Below are positions 44,901 to 58,640 of a stretch of DNA of 64,000 bases, in pieces. The translations under genes were made by a program, and so were the position numbers. The stretch lies in contig JAJEKV010000073.1 in the NCBI GenBank assembly GCA_021234155.1, forward strand, positions 560,213-624,212, written 5' to 3'. Every line of letters begins with the position of its first letter. Position 1 is the first letter of the stretch. The notes under the pieces were generated by a model. The model was not told the origin of the DNA, made no database searches, and saw only the letters and a program-made list of their open reading frames with translations. The stretch is from Isoetes taiwanensis (lineage: Eukaryota; Streptophyta; Lycopodiopsida; Isoetales; Isoetaceae).

Positions 44901-47900
44901 CCGAAGAGCCGAAGATATAGTGCGACTCCCCAGAAATTGTGGATCCGGATAGTCGAGATCAGGATTTCCACCGGAGAGAGGGCCTGAGAAAATGGGCGGA
45001 TGGCTGCCGGTATTATCCGTTTAGGGACGAACAATCCGGCACACATCTTTGAGAGGTCGACCGGTAAGTGCGACATCCTGTTCGCGAATCAATACTGTAG
45101 TTATGTACCTTTGCTTAGTCAGCCCGTTGAAGTTGTTAATTTGGAAGTAGAAGATGCGAAAGGACATCCAGTTAGGTTGTAGGCAGTCGGCATTGATTAA
45201 GTGGCGCCAAGTATTCTGAGGCGGAGAAGAGGAGTGCCGCAAAGGATCAGAGATAGATATGCCAAAAGCGAGTAGAGTTCTTCGAGAATTTGCCAATAAC
45301 CCGGAAGCGGCGGTATTATGCTGCAGAGCAATAATGGCGGCCCGAGTCGCGATACGTAAAAGGTAAAATAACTCGAATCCTAACATTTTGCTGATTATCA
45401 ACAGGGTTTTCATTTCGCTGAGTCGAAAGCCGAGTAACTCTGAGAAAATCAAAAAGGATCTGAGCTTTCTCGGCTCAGCGAGTGAAAACCGAAGTAAAAA
45501 GAAAATTAGACATTCAAAGGGACTTTCTGCGACTGCGGTGAAATTCTAACGAAGCGTTTTCCGATTTATCACTTTGAGGTTTTCTCGACTCGCTGAGTGT
45601 CCAGCGAATGCTCTGAAAAATCAAAGGATCTGAGGCTTTCATGACTCGCGGTAGAAACCGGAATAAGTAAAAGAGAAGGGGGTGTTTGTAAGATACTATC
45701 GTACTCGACATTGGTACATTGGCATGCAGCCCCTTATCTGGCCGGGATCATACCGCTAAAACTATGATGGAAAGCATTGGGTTGTCCTCGGCGTCCTAAA
45801 GAAGCAGGGCTCCTGGGATGAAGTGGAAGACCTTTGAAACCCTCGGTGTAATTACTGGCTGGAGGTGAGGGAAGATGATGAGGGAGAGGGATGAAGGAGA
45901 AGAAGAAGAGAACACCAAGGAAGGGGGAGTCTCTCTCCGGACAATATGACCTCATTCTGCTTGAAGCGATTAAAGGGAATGGTGAATAATAGACTCAATG
46001 GACAAGAGGCAAAATTTGAAGGACAACAATGGAGAATTTCCATCGGGGCGGACCCCAACTTGTTAGACAAGCGGTTCATGAGAGGATCACGAGGGGCCTC
46101 CACGGACAAAAGCAGCGGCCTGCAAAGCGGAGATCGCAGATGAACAATCCTGCTAGGAAGACTAGGAGTTCTAAAATCACGGGGCGCAAAGATTGTACCC
46201 GCAGTCCACAAAAGCGGCCGGCGTCGCGTTAGAAAGAGCATCCGCGGAGTTACGCAATGTTGCATCTATGGAAATAATGTGACTTTACAGTTATTACACA
46301 GGAAAAGGCTGCCCTTGATAGAGGAAGACATGAAGGTGAACCGTCTATGTCAACCTACATCAACACCAAGCTGAAGCGTAACGTCAAAACCCTTCCTTTC
46401 CACTGAGCGTGCTGCGGCAATTACGAAGAGGCTTGGATTAGAGGTGGTCCCATTTAAGACGTGATAGCTCCCCATTTAAGTAACTTTGGGACACAAGAGG
46501 GATTTGAGGGTAGTGCGGGCGGCTTTTGGACGTGGCACTATTGTCATCAATATATTCGAAGACCCACCCTGCACATGACGAAGCTGACATAGAGCATTGG
46601 TACAAAGGCGATGTGGATATGACCGACACGGATGCTGGTTTCCTTATCTCTTTTGCATAGGAGCAATCGGACACTTCTTTGTCTCCCAATGGAGCAAAGC
46701 TAATATTCTTCCACCAACAAGATCATGCCGCATACGAACTTGATCATGAGTGTAGACTTGGCTTGCCGAAGGCACCAAGAAGCTGCCAGCAACATAGTTT
46801 TGGTTTTGATTTCAAGATCGGTACGTAGACACGGATAGAGTGGTGGTCTGTGAGCATCATTATCTCAACGAGGTTCATGATCTCTCAAAGCCCGAATGGA
46901 ACCACGGAAGGGGCAGTTATGGAGGATGTTCCATCCCGATGGACAAAGGTCGGCAAAAGATGGTGGCGAGGTCCTATACATAGAATTCCCTATCCGGCCA
47001 AGAGTTATCAAGTACTTCCTGCTTGGCTTAATTGAGGGAAGATCAAATTAATATCTTGGTGGTACATGAATGGCTGTTCTCGAGGGGCTATCTTTGTTGG
47101 AATGAAACCCTATATCCAGGTGGTTGGAAATAAGGACATGGTTGAAACCATTCGGTCATACACGGATCGCTTCATGAGCGTTTCAAAGGGGAGGAAGACA
47201 AATGGAAGCGAGTAAAGGCGGCGAGGGGGCCAGTGTGGCGTAGGCGTGAATGTCGAAGGTTTAGACAAAGGGATGCTGCCCGAGCGATTCTTGAGAATGC
47301 GGATTGAGGTGGTTTACTTTGCTCTATGGTGTTTCGACTTCGTGAGTGAGAAAGGCTTCGTTTCCTTTCAATACCTTTTTCTTTTCATTTCATTTCGCTG
47401 AGTGAAACTCGTTCAGCGCTACGGCCGGATGTCATCATTTTGAGGAATTCCAGGTCCAGCGACTTCGAGGATCATTGTCATTGGAGCGGCGGTTCCGTCG
47501 CTGAGGGGAGGAGAATAGAAAAGGACAAAAGACAATCGAGCAAGACGCTCCCATGACCCGGAAAAGGACACGAAATGATAATGATCCACATTTGGATCGA
47601 TGAACCCGGATATAGCGGTAGAGCCAAACTCTGGCAGGATCGGTGGTCCGCCAAGCTTGTAATATTTGGCGTCAATGGAGTATTAGCTGCGATTATACCA
47701 CGATAAAAGAGCGTCCCGAGATTAACACCTCGCCCGGATCGACGAGCAGACGCCAAAATAGTGTATCAGAGGCCCACAGAGCTAAGAAATTATTGAATGG
47801 TGCATTGAGCGGGGATTGAAGTGGGCATATGGTCTTGTATGTGAAAGAAAAATAATATTGTCAATGTTCTTGGTGTTCACCGGCATTTCAGTTTTGAAGT

Positions 47901-48560
47901 TCAAGTTAGGTTTTGGGGAAGCGAAAGTCGAGGAGCATGCTAATGGGACCTCGATCCAGCCATCACAAAGGGAAGCCTATAATGGTGAAAATTTTGGGCC
48001 GAGGGTTATGAGCAATTCAGGACTATAGCAAAGCACAACGGCTGATCTTAGGCGACTCGCTACCACAAGTGCTATCATATACTTGGCGCAAAAATACAAT
48101 CATTGCTAAAGCCATGCTCGGCTTTGAAGAATATGAGGCGGATAGGTGGTTGTCCTTGCGGGTATGTCTGTCTTAAGCGAGAATCCGCTTTGCCATTCTT
48201 GTCGCCGATGTGGCCAGACTATCAGGGCCTCGCGAGACCCGATCCGAGGAGAGCAGTGATCATGAAAGCTATGGGCGACAAATATTTTTGGTGAACAAGA
48301 GAAAGAGTGACCTGCCTTTTCGGATAGTCAAATTGTGTGAATATGTAAAATAAGCGTGAAATGTATTGAACATTTTGTAATGGAATATACTTGTATATTG
48401 AGTTTGATGCCTTTCGACTCGCAGTGAAGGCATGCTATCCTATTGATGGGGAGCTATTTGGCATGTTTGATTGTGTATTTGGATGCGGCCACAATGTATT
48501 ATGATGATGTAAGCTACGTTGCGCGTTTCACAGGCCTTTCACCGACTGAGTGAAGGCAAC
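41940..48560. repeat. Gene-poor block with dispersed TCGACT...AGTCGA palindromes
   Basis: At least fourteen related imperfect palindromes, consensus about TTTCGACTYCGYKGAGTCGA, are scattered here: for example 41964-41978, 42263-42283, 42740-42754, 42816-42833, 42967-42988, 45413-45429, 45467-45487, 45583-45600, 45636-45656, 47332-47353, 47392-47407, 48414-48430 and 48538-48556. The copy at 42967-42988 is a perfect 10-bp-arm palindrome with a 2-nt centre. Degenerate phrases such as CTCTCC.TGAACCAT and GAATATTCGCGAAGG also recur near 42.2, 42.5, 43.1 and 43.3 kb. No open frame resembles a known protein. Probably decayed LTR-retrotransposon sequence, which is inference only. Confidence 0.6.
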
Positions 48561-51500
48561 TATTAATACTTTATGGGGCTTTCTCATTTCTGGTGAAAGA
48601 ACCACCCGTCGTTGGATGCGGAGTTGTATGGAATAAGATGTTCTCCATTGTAATTTGATTCCAACATTCTTTTCTTCGTTTTGACTAATGGCACGCGTAA
48701 TTGGTAATCATACTCTCCTTGCTCCGGTGGATTTGAGCCTGAGATCGACACCGGCGGATCGCTCGAGGCATCCACGGAGGGCAGCTCAGGCGTACGAGAT
48801 CAGCTCAAGAAGCGGGAAGAGGAAATACCGTTAAAGCGCAATGAGATCAGAGTCCGCTACACTCTTGCGACCTTTGGGATAAGGTTGCTTCGAGTGAGGA
48901 AGTTTGCTTTCGCTACCACACCACAGGGGATGAAACGGTGAAGAACAAAGTCCGAAGCTCAAAGCGTACGCAGCATTACCAACATCCGGGAGGTTGGGGA
49001 AGAATATTAGATGGAAGGCTGCGGAGATGATGGAAGTCGAATTAGACCAGTGCGGCCGGTAGCTCCGGCCGCGTGAGGCATTCCACACCCAGCAGGTTGC
49101 CCCAAAGAGCTACGGTCGAGCGTGAAAAGCGCTAATTGAATCCCTAGATTGGACCACCCTCTGAAGAAGATGATATGGCATGGTAATGACCGAACCACCA
49201 TAGTCTCTAGCGTCCGTCATAAAATACATTATGCACGGTGATTTATTAATAAAATTCTTTTCAACTAAGATCTTTGGTTTCAAACTTTAATGAATTTCCT
49301 TTGTTTGGTTGCATTGTTCTTGTTCTCGCGGCTTCGCTAACCGGAAGCTACAGCGACAAAGCTTGAATCAAGAGTTTTATTAAAGAAGTCGAATTAAGGA
49401 TAGTTTTGAGATTGAGTGCTCCTTTTGTGTAAATTAGCGAGTTCGGGAAAAAAGTGGGAATGGAATGAGTCCACTTTAATTAAATCGACTTCCAAGAAAT
49501 TTTGGCTCGATCGCCGGAGCGGCTCGACATTTCCTTACTAACTAAAAGCTTCTCTACGATGCAACTTTCCAGCACGTGAAGTTCCCGGCAAGTTGTTCCC
49601 CAATGGACAAAATGCTTCAATGAAGGTCTTTGAAGTTCCATAGAAGAACCAGTTTTCTTGTTTAGCTTACCGCATATGTGAAGTTAAGACTCATGCCAAT
49701 GTGGCCCACAAAATTGCGTCCTCCTGCGTTTTCATCCTCCTCTTCCCTCTTCTTCCTCAGCTTTCTTTTTACGACTATGACGGACTTCCCGCCCGTATTT
49801 CTTACTCGGATAGAAGGCGGCGTTACGATTCATGAATTTCATCTAGCGATATGCTTGCCATGCCTAGTTTGTCTCGTCTGGTTTTCCGCCAGGCTGTTCA
49901 TAATTTCCATATCATCCATCATGGCTATCGCAATTATAAGCACATGAAATTTTACTATTGTCTTTGAAGTCAACATCCTGGTTTCCATCTATGAGGATGC
50001 GCTTTGTGTTATGACTTTCGCATTCTAAGTCATTTCTAGGCGGTTAGAGCATGCATAGGACGCTCTCGAGGAGGACGCATGACAATTGTATGGATTCATC
50101 TCCGTCATTGAAACCATTGCATGTGGAAGAGCGTGGTAATTATGTAAATCAGCGACCATCGGTGTCATTATCAAGAGCGAAGAGTGTGATATCGCTGGGA
50201 CTTTACCCGCCACGGCAAGGCACACTTGAAACTGGACCTTGATAAAAAAGTGGATTCCGTCTCGGGGTCTTCTTCATAGCGACACCGTTTCAAATCGGAT
50301 GCAACTTTAGTGAATCCCGCGATCGCTGCCCACGTTCTTTAACCTGGCAGCGGCGGAATGGCGGTTGAAAGCCGCCGTATTTCTTTGAGTGCGTGGATTT
50401 GGAGGCGTTATGCTGCATGAGTCCTAACTCACGGGCATTACTCTCCTGTAAACCTTTGTAATTCCTCACCAAGCTGCCTTTTGAGCACTCTAATATTTTC
50501 CATTTCCAGTAGCGCTTCTTCAAATGGTTATAGACTTAGAGGTTTTCTTGTAAAGAATTTCCTTTTCGATTAACCTATCGAATCGACGTCGTCAATCCAC
50601 TGAGCCTTCCTCATCTCACGGTGTATGTATCAAAATTGATGTCAACGGGGAAATCTTCCTTGTGAATCGGCAACTTCTTCTCGGCGGCGTGACATCGGGA
50701 ATTCATTCCATTTCTCCCCATCTTGGATCACGAAGCAAAAAACTATCTTGCGAGGCATCCTTGAAGCGATTTGTTCCTCCGGTATCGCTTTCATCTCCTT
50801 TTTCTTTGATGCGGGTACTCTTGTTTTGTCTGTAACCTTCATTGACTAAGTGTCCTCTCCAAACCCAGCGAACTTCGGCCTTTGGGTATGCAATGCGGTT
50901 GGCATTGCTTCCCATATTCAATCAACTGGTTCGAGCATGCGGATTTAGCGCATAGGGGCGCAAGGAGTAACCTTATTAACATCATAATCGTGGAATAAAG
51001 TAATCTTATAGCCCCAAAATTCGCCGGTAGCGATTTCATATTAAGCAAATGCGGCGGTGATTTGCCTACTAAAGCGGCTTCTGGTTTGGTAGCGTTTCGT
51101 CAAACAAAATGCGTCAGCGCTGGCGAAATGTCATATCAGAATGCTCAAAGCGCCTCGCGATAATTGGCTAGCGAGGAGGCGGAAAGCCTTTTCTCGAGGT
51201 AAACCAAATCCGCAGCGTGAAGCGTTTAGCATTCGATATCGCCGGTAGCGATTCTGTTGGCGAAAAACAATAACTAAACAGGGGAAGCTGGCGTTATTCT
51301 TCTAGAAGTGGGCAAATCGCGCTGGCTGAAATCGGCGCTAGCATCTGAAACTAGGCCTAAGGGAAGAAAATTACCTTTGGCGGCTATGGAAATGTTTTCC
51401 CATATCATTCAAGTGCGCTTATTTAGGCTAGCTCGGCGGGTGTTGTTGGTTTTGCTCACCGAGACAGCGGTTTCATATACGAGAATAGAGTTTATAGAAC

Positions 51501-54500
51501 AAGCTGATGCCCAACGTAACTGCGCCCTTCACGATTGAGAACCTCCACGGGCTCTTGAATCTTGGCCATCTATTATCATAAAATGTATATCAGAGTTATC
51601 GATGAAGATCCTCGGCTGCTCCATGAATATCTTCCCTGAATTCTGGTATAAATGCGGCACTACATCTGCCGGGCATTGGCACTTACCTGGATTTTCGATC
51701 ATCTTTATTCACTATCTCCAAGGAGTCTTTATCATACCCATACGCTTTGTGATATAAATGGCTTTAGTGGACCTAAAAGCCGCCTATCCACGTGGAGCGG
51801 ATTAAGGTGAAGTTGATTTGATGGATACTTAATAAACATATTTTTGAGTTTATCGCCATGCCTCCAGCTGCTGACCTTGTCATGTTCACTTGTTAGGCAC
51901 AACATGCATTACATTTGTTTCCACGCCTTTGGGGCTTGCTATTCGCCAGCCCTTCACTTTGCACGTAAGTAGACCTTTGCCAGGGGCCTAAGGCGCTAAT
52001 GCCGTCGAGCGGTATGGCCCTGCATATTCTTTTTAGGAGTCAATGGCTCATAGCTGTCAATAAATTTAGAAGGTTATCGGCCATAATAAATGCGATCTTA
52101 TCGTGCTCTTTAAAACTATACTTGCATCGTTGATCTTCTTTAAGAGCTCTTCTTATGTTTGGCTGATTTCAACTAGCGAGCGAAGAATCGTCGCGTACTT
52201 CGCATGTAATAAGAATTCCTGCTTCTTCATTTGATCGATCTCTTACCCTTGATATGAATATGAAGTGTCTTCCCACGGTTTGAATATCTCACATACCATT
52301 AAAGCCCTCTATAAGATCTTCTTGGACATGGAGGTTCTACACGAGCCTTTATTGATAGGATGTATCTTCGCGTCAATACATCTTTAGCAGTCACGTAGCG
52401 GTAACATCTTCATCATCCTTGGCTTTTTCTGCTTGAAGGTCTCGGCTTGCTTGAGGATTCTCCTTTTGATTGGCTTTTTGTGATCTGTAAAATTCTGACA
52501 CATGGTTTAATCACGTGGTTTAATCCGCGATGGTAATGCAAGAAAATCATTTTGGCGCCAATTTGGAAAAATTATAGAGCAAGTTCATTTACTTAATGGA
52601 ACTAACAGAAACTGGCGGCTTGGCGATTTGGAAAAAGTCTGAGCAGAGTTCATTTGCTTCGATACTAAGGACCGCAATAACTATAAAATGCAACTTCAAT
52701 TGTCGATTCTACATCTCAAGATATGAAACTATTGCAATGCCTTGACCTAAATAACTATAAACACCACCGGCAAGGGGTTAAATTCACCTGAAACTATAAA
52801 ACCACAACTAACCTACTTGAATCTTTGTTTAGCCGCACATTAAGCACGCATGTTTGGGACATATAGACTCAAATGCTAGAGGACACATGCTTCTTCTCGG
52901 TTAATAACTCTATTAATGAAGAAGCATCTAAAAACCTAACAAAAAAGAGGGACCACGAGGAAATCAATTCTGGACCAAAAGCGGATCAATTACGAGTAAA
53001 CTGCTTTGGATTTGTGCTACGCTTGTTGAAACCTCAGGGCTTTGCATTTATTACTTGGGTACGTAATACCACCAGCGCCTCTGCGGCGAGCTGCTAGAGG
53101 ATCCTCTAGAGCGCTTCATAGAGACTGCAAGTCTGGATAATATGAGGCTGGGGTTTTGGTTTAAACTTATATGTATCGTTGATAATCTAGGCCATCGGAT
53201 TTACAGCCGTGAAATTCAGTTAGCGTCAGTTTTAATTTATACGTAATTAACTTAGCCGATCCGCTCATTTTGGAATTTAAATTGTGTTTTTCTTTTTTAG
53301 TGCAATTTCAAGATAACAATTAATTATGGTTCAAAGAAGCATGTATGTGGCAATCTACTACCACCTATTCGATACCTTTGAAGACACCAAGATCATTTCC
53401 TGCTATCGGGCCAAGAATAATCGATATCAGGCCAAGATCCATCTAGCGCCTTCAATCCCATTCGGTCGGACGCCTTCAATCCATTCGATTAATACGCTGA
53501 ACTATGGTGAGTGTGATTCATTCGAATGCATTCTCTTATTCTCTATTTTAAGTCCCTCTATTTTTCCAATGCGTCACAGTTCTTTGCTCCGGTAAATGGG
53601 AAGAATGCTATCTTTAACGACAAACTTGAAGGCGCCGAGTAGGCTTAGCCGCTTATCGAGAATCTGAATCAAGTTCTATGTGTCATGGTGTTCCTCTTGA
53701 AACAATTTACGTAAGATTTCCATTATAAAGCGCAATTATGAAGATGAGGGGCTCTTCAAGAAGACATCGGTGTAAACGTCTGATTGGTGAAAGCATTAGG
53801 CACGGTAGCAGCATGGCCAAAAGCGTCGAAAAGGTATGTATATTTGGATATTGAAAAATGAATATCATAACATCTGTGATGTTGTGAATTTTAAGGATTC
53901 TTTGATGTTGCTGTGATCATATCAACCCCATGGAAACTACATTAATGAAAATATGTAGTTTCTTAAGAGTTCAATCCTCTTGTTGGAGACATCAAAAGTT
54001 CAATAATACCGACGATGCATATAAAAAAAACATAATAAACTAATAATGAGAAAATTATATAGTGCAAAATCGCTGGCCTCGAGTTTGTGTCCATATCCCA
54101 AAAAGAGAATGTCTTTGTTTGTATACTTGCCAAAATAAAGCGGTAGCGAATTCTCTATCTCTACAATATGTCACAGGCCCTTCATGTTAATCCGCAAAGT
54201 CCACTGAACCACCACGGCGTTTTTAGTTTTCCATTTCTTTATCTCATAAGCGTTATTGTTCTCCTTGCGAAATGATTTGGCTTCCCTCAAAGTCTTTGGT
54301 CTTTGATTTGAATGGTGTGCTATGTAGAAGCGTTACCTAAAACTAAGCGTTTGAAAAGTGTAGATATGCACAACAACCATTTGAACCATTGCCAAATATG
54401 TTTGCAAGCCCATGCTCACGGAGATGTTGGACCGGGCCTTGATCACATTTTAGATTAATGCAATTTGGTCATCAGTAATGGAGCTTAGAAATATCACGAG

Positions 54501-55390
54501 GATGTTTTTAGAAAGTAGTGCTGAATAAATAGAGATTGAAGTCCATCGGGATCAAAGCAAATGTGCTTCATTCCACGAACCTAAAGAGCCGGCGGGTAAG
54601 ATATTGCTTTACTTGTATGATGGATACCCCTAGGTGTTGAGGATAAGGAAGGCATAATCATTGGATGGTGGCTCTAAAGTGTTGTAATCGATCCATGATC
54701 ATTTGATCGCCATCCTATCATCCTGCTGATTTTTGACAAAGGCTGACTTTCACCTTACGTTTTGTTAGTGTCTTACATGAAGTAGCCTCGGGGAAAAAGC
54801 GGTTGAAGAGATACAAACACTATACCAGCATCTTGTCGGACAGTACGACAGGAATCGTTCTAGAAGGGAACTTTTTATATATATATCACGATACACTTTC
54901 CAAAAAAATTTTGATCATGAAATATACTTTACACGAAAGGTTTGAATATATCTTGTGTTGATTTATTATATCGGCATTATTGGTTACGGTAATGCATTGC
55001 TTTTATATTATGTGTATGGTTTGCTATACTTGCAATAATTTGTATGTATATCTGATCAATAATTTAGGTCGCGATATAAAAATGGTGTATGCACGAAATT
55101 GGCGAAGCCATAAACCCGGTCTCGCCTTAAATTATTATGGCGTCTATTACGCAGGATGAACCATGCGGTTACTCTGCGAGGTGCAGCGAGCTAAATAGAA
55201 CCGGAAGCGATGTCGTTGCTATATGAATCCCGTCCGCTTTATCTGATCCCTTTGATGTTGTAATCCATCTTATATGGAATCGAGCATGGTTTATTCATGA
55301 TCGTGAGGATCTTCGGGACCTTGCGGCCTTGTCGACAATGAATCTGATTAGTTTTGTTAAGTTTATGTTTATTATAATGCGTTAATTATG
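48561..55390. other. Degenerate sequence, no gene recognised
   Basis: Frames are short and carry no motif that I could place; no LTR pair, primer-binding site, integrase or protease motif was found. Likely old repeat sequence. Confidence 0.4.
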
Positions 55391-55424
55391 GCGGTTCAAA
55401 TGGCGCCGCGCCGATTTGAACCGC
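55391..55424. other. Perfect 11-bp inverted repeat with GC-only loop
   Basis: GCGGTTCAAAT and ATTTGAACCGC flank a 12-nt loop made only of G and C (GGCGCCGCGCCG). The arms contain GGTTCAAAT, close to a Pol III B box. Role unknown. Confidence 0.85.
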
Positions 55425-57694
55425 AATCTCTGGCCCCAAGTAGCAACGCTGGCTGACATTAAATGCTCAGCAAATTTCAAAGTTTACATTTTACGTTGTG
55501 TTGTAGATACCGCAATTTATAAGCAATTCCATTACTTTTCTATTGCCAACATTACATTACATAATATGGGTCATTTTACGCCGAATATTTGAATGCCTTT
55601 TGCATTTCAACGCCGTCATCTTCTGGCCCGAAAATGAACACGGTGCAAAAGTGTAGTTAATTCAATATAATGGTCAATTAAAGGCTTATCTGACGATTTT
55701 GGAATAGACGCAATCCCAATTTAATTGAATGATGGTTCAGCCGTACGTGCCGGGCGTTCTTCCGGTGCCAGGATTTTCTTTATTGCAGAGTTATTCATCA
55801 TTTGTTCATGTTTCTTATCTCACCGGCCCATTATCCAGCGAAACCACCCTCCCCTTAGGTATTTATTTATATGTTCGACATTTATAATTTGTAGCATTGG
55901 CGGCATTCAGCTTTCGGGGTGCCGCAATGTCGGGTGCAGCCATTAGCGCGCAGCGTGAATTAAACTTTCGCTTTTTCGGTTTTCTCTATTGGTTTTTAGT
56001 TGGTGATGTAAGGTCAGGGAGTGATCTGGCGGCTTGGTATTCTACGTAGGTGTAAGTTTTTTGTAGGAGCGTTTAAGCGATACGTTGTCAAACTGCTGCA
56101 GGATTTTATCGCTGGGTTTCCTCGAAAACACGAAAGTGGGGTTTTAATCCGGCGATAGCTCTGGTACACACTATACCAATATCACGTAGCACACAATTTT
56201 ATTTGGGGTCGAGGTGTTATAGCTGGATATTCCCTATGTCTTTTCATTTTTTGCGTTAGCTGCGATTAATGCGACTACCACCTACTCATTAGCCAGAAAA
56301 CATAGCGGGCTGCCAAAATGAAAACGCCAGGAATATCCGGTTTATAGCACGGACAAATAAAATTGTGTCTTCAATGTTAGTGAATAATGCCTGTAGAAAC
56401 TTATCGTAAATTCAAAAACCAGCCCTTCGAGTTCGAAAAACTAATAAATCGTCGAAGACAATTCGCTGTTCAAAACCATCCGCGGAAGAATCTGCGAAAT
56501 CATCACTAGACTCAGTTACGTATTGGTTAAGGAGCTACTGGCCGATTTAAGATTGCGTAAAGAATGAGGTAAAGTATGTCTTCAATTTGGCAAGTTCATT
56601 ATATCTATTTGCCTTCATAGTCTTTTTGTAGTTTTTTCTTAGATATGGAAGTGCACCATTGAAATGGTTTCTGGTAGTGCCCATAATCCATATTACCATT
56701 GTAGGCCCACACCTCGGGATATGTTTACAAAGTGCCAGGATGTATGTAATTTTCATTTTACTATGCTCGTAGGATCATCTTGGAGATGGAGATCTTACCT
56801 TAAAGTTCGTTGGAGCCGAATTTCTACCTAGCTGACGATCAATCTAACGAAGTGGGAGCTCCACCTGCCTTTTACTAAGCTTTAATAATTTAAGAACATC
56901 TCCAAATAAATGGATTGTTTTATGGAATGGATGTCTTCGCGGAAACCATTGATCCGCAGGAATATTGTCGATCAAGGGCCTCTAAATTTTCTGTACATAA
57001 ACCCTATGGAATTCCCTAATGGCACCAAATTAGCAAAAGAAGTGGTACAACCCAAAGCTCTAAGGCACAATCTAAAAAATTCAAGCTCTATAGCTACTGC
57101 CGACCGCTTTGGGATGGCAGTGGGTCTTTTGGCACACTGCAGAGTGATCATGTGCTTTCACCGCTACCAAGCAATGCCAAGATGAAGTCATAGCCAAGAA
57201 ATTGCTCCACCAACCCTACTCCGAACTCCCTCGCCTCAAAGCCTCAGGGAAATTGAACTCCCGCCAAAGCCAAAGGCCGAACTGCTGTTCTTCTATAAGA
57301 ATCATCCTCTCAAGAGAAGCCATGAGACAAAATTATCACGGAAGAGGGAGACTCCTCATGTACGAGGGCAAATCCCTGAATACTCACATTAGTTTCCAAC
57401 TTGAAGAACCAAGAACCCCGCCCAAAATGGAAGCGGCTCATGCTGGGATCAAGATACCCAAAGCCCAATCCCAGAGATGCCTGCTTTTCTCGCATGGGAT
57501 TCCCCGCAAAGGCGGGTGATCCGGCATGGTTATATGGGCGTGAAATTGGGGCTGCCTGCAAGTGAACAGTCAAGTCGACTATAAGGGTTATCGTAAGCAA
57601 GATGCTACTGCGATCGCTGCCAAGAAAATCTTCCTAAAATGGTCTTTACAAGTTTCTCACATTAAGAAATGTATCACAAATAGAACACTACAAT
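55425..57694. other. No gene recognised; one retroelement-like hairpin
   Basis: CGAAAACACGAAAGTGGGG with GTTTTAATCC at about 56123-56150 is a third version of the hairpin seen near 14968 and 30091 and may mark an LTR remnant. Other frames (for example 56910-57185) are unassigned. Confidence 0.4.
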
Positions 57695-58640
57695 GGAAAT
57701 TTGCTCCTCACACTAAATAAGCAGCTCAAACATGCACAAAAATACCATTTTAATACAATATAACAATACCGTAAATCTATAGTTCCAACTGCTATGTAGA
57801 ATACCCTCCCGCACGGTAAAACGAATTGTGCAAACATAATAGAGTGGCTTTTTGTTTTTTATGCCATGTACGCATCTCAAATGCTATGCATGTTATATGG
57901 CAGCTTAATAATTTAAGAATATCTTCCAATAAACTATTAACAATTAGAGGGTTTCTTTAAGCACTTTGCACAAATGCTACCCTCGTGGTTCGTTGTATCT
58001 GTGAGGCTATCCATGTCACGCAACTAAAAGGATATTTTCGAACAGTGGGTGATGTTTTTACCCTTTGATCACATCTACTTTATTGTGGAAATTAGAAGAA
58101 ATTGAAGTTCGTTATATACCGCATAACATCTATATTTGATCTATTTACATACATCTCCATTCGTTTTTTTTTTTTGAAAGATTCATCAAAAGCTATCATA
58201 GCCAGCAGTTGTGGCATTCTTATGTAGATGGATTTTCATTTAAATATTTGCTTCTCATTTATATATGTGTCCTTTTGCAAGATTCATTTGTCTCGTGACA
58301 TAATCCTTAAAGTTAGAATGTCCCAAAACACCTTATATGTAATCTATAGTGTCGTCACTATTTATTTACATTTGAAATCTTTAACCAAAATATAACGGAC
58401 AATATTCAATTTCTCAAAACTACAATTCTTCTTTCTTTGCTCCCATTTTACCAAGCAACACACTAGAAATTTTCCTTGCTCCCATACCAAACATGGTGTT
58501 GGAATTAATTTTTGCTTTCACATTTACCATCATAAAGCAATGCACATCCTTGTCATGTGAAATCATTATACCTTGCTCACTGCTAAGCCGCCGTGACCAA
58601 CACAAGAAAGCAATACACCTTTAATTTGTGTCTTACAAAG
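57695..58640. repeat. Direct flanking repeat, copy 1
   Basis: Matches 61016-63358 in the same orientation, starting GGAAATTTGC and running past CTAAATAAGCAGCTCAAACA, CGAATTGTGCAAACATAATA, a poly(T) run, ACATAATCCTTAAAGTTAGA and CATGGTGTTGGAATTAATTT. It lacks a ~65-bp segment present in copy 2 (about 61181-61245) and preserves the empty insertion site of the retroelement in copy 2. Confidence 0.9.

Noticed and set aside
41940-57694. Gypsy-type LTR retrotransposon with defined LTRs and pol
   Set aside because: Suspected from composition and palindromes, but I could not find paired LTRs, a primer-binding site, or protease, RT or integrase motifs, so no element was annotated.
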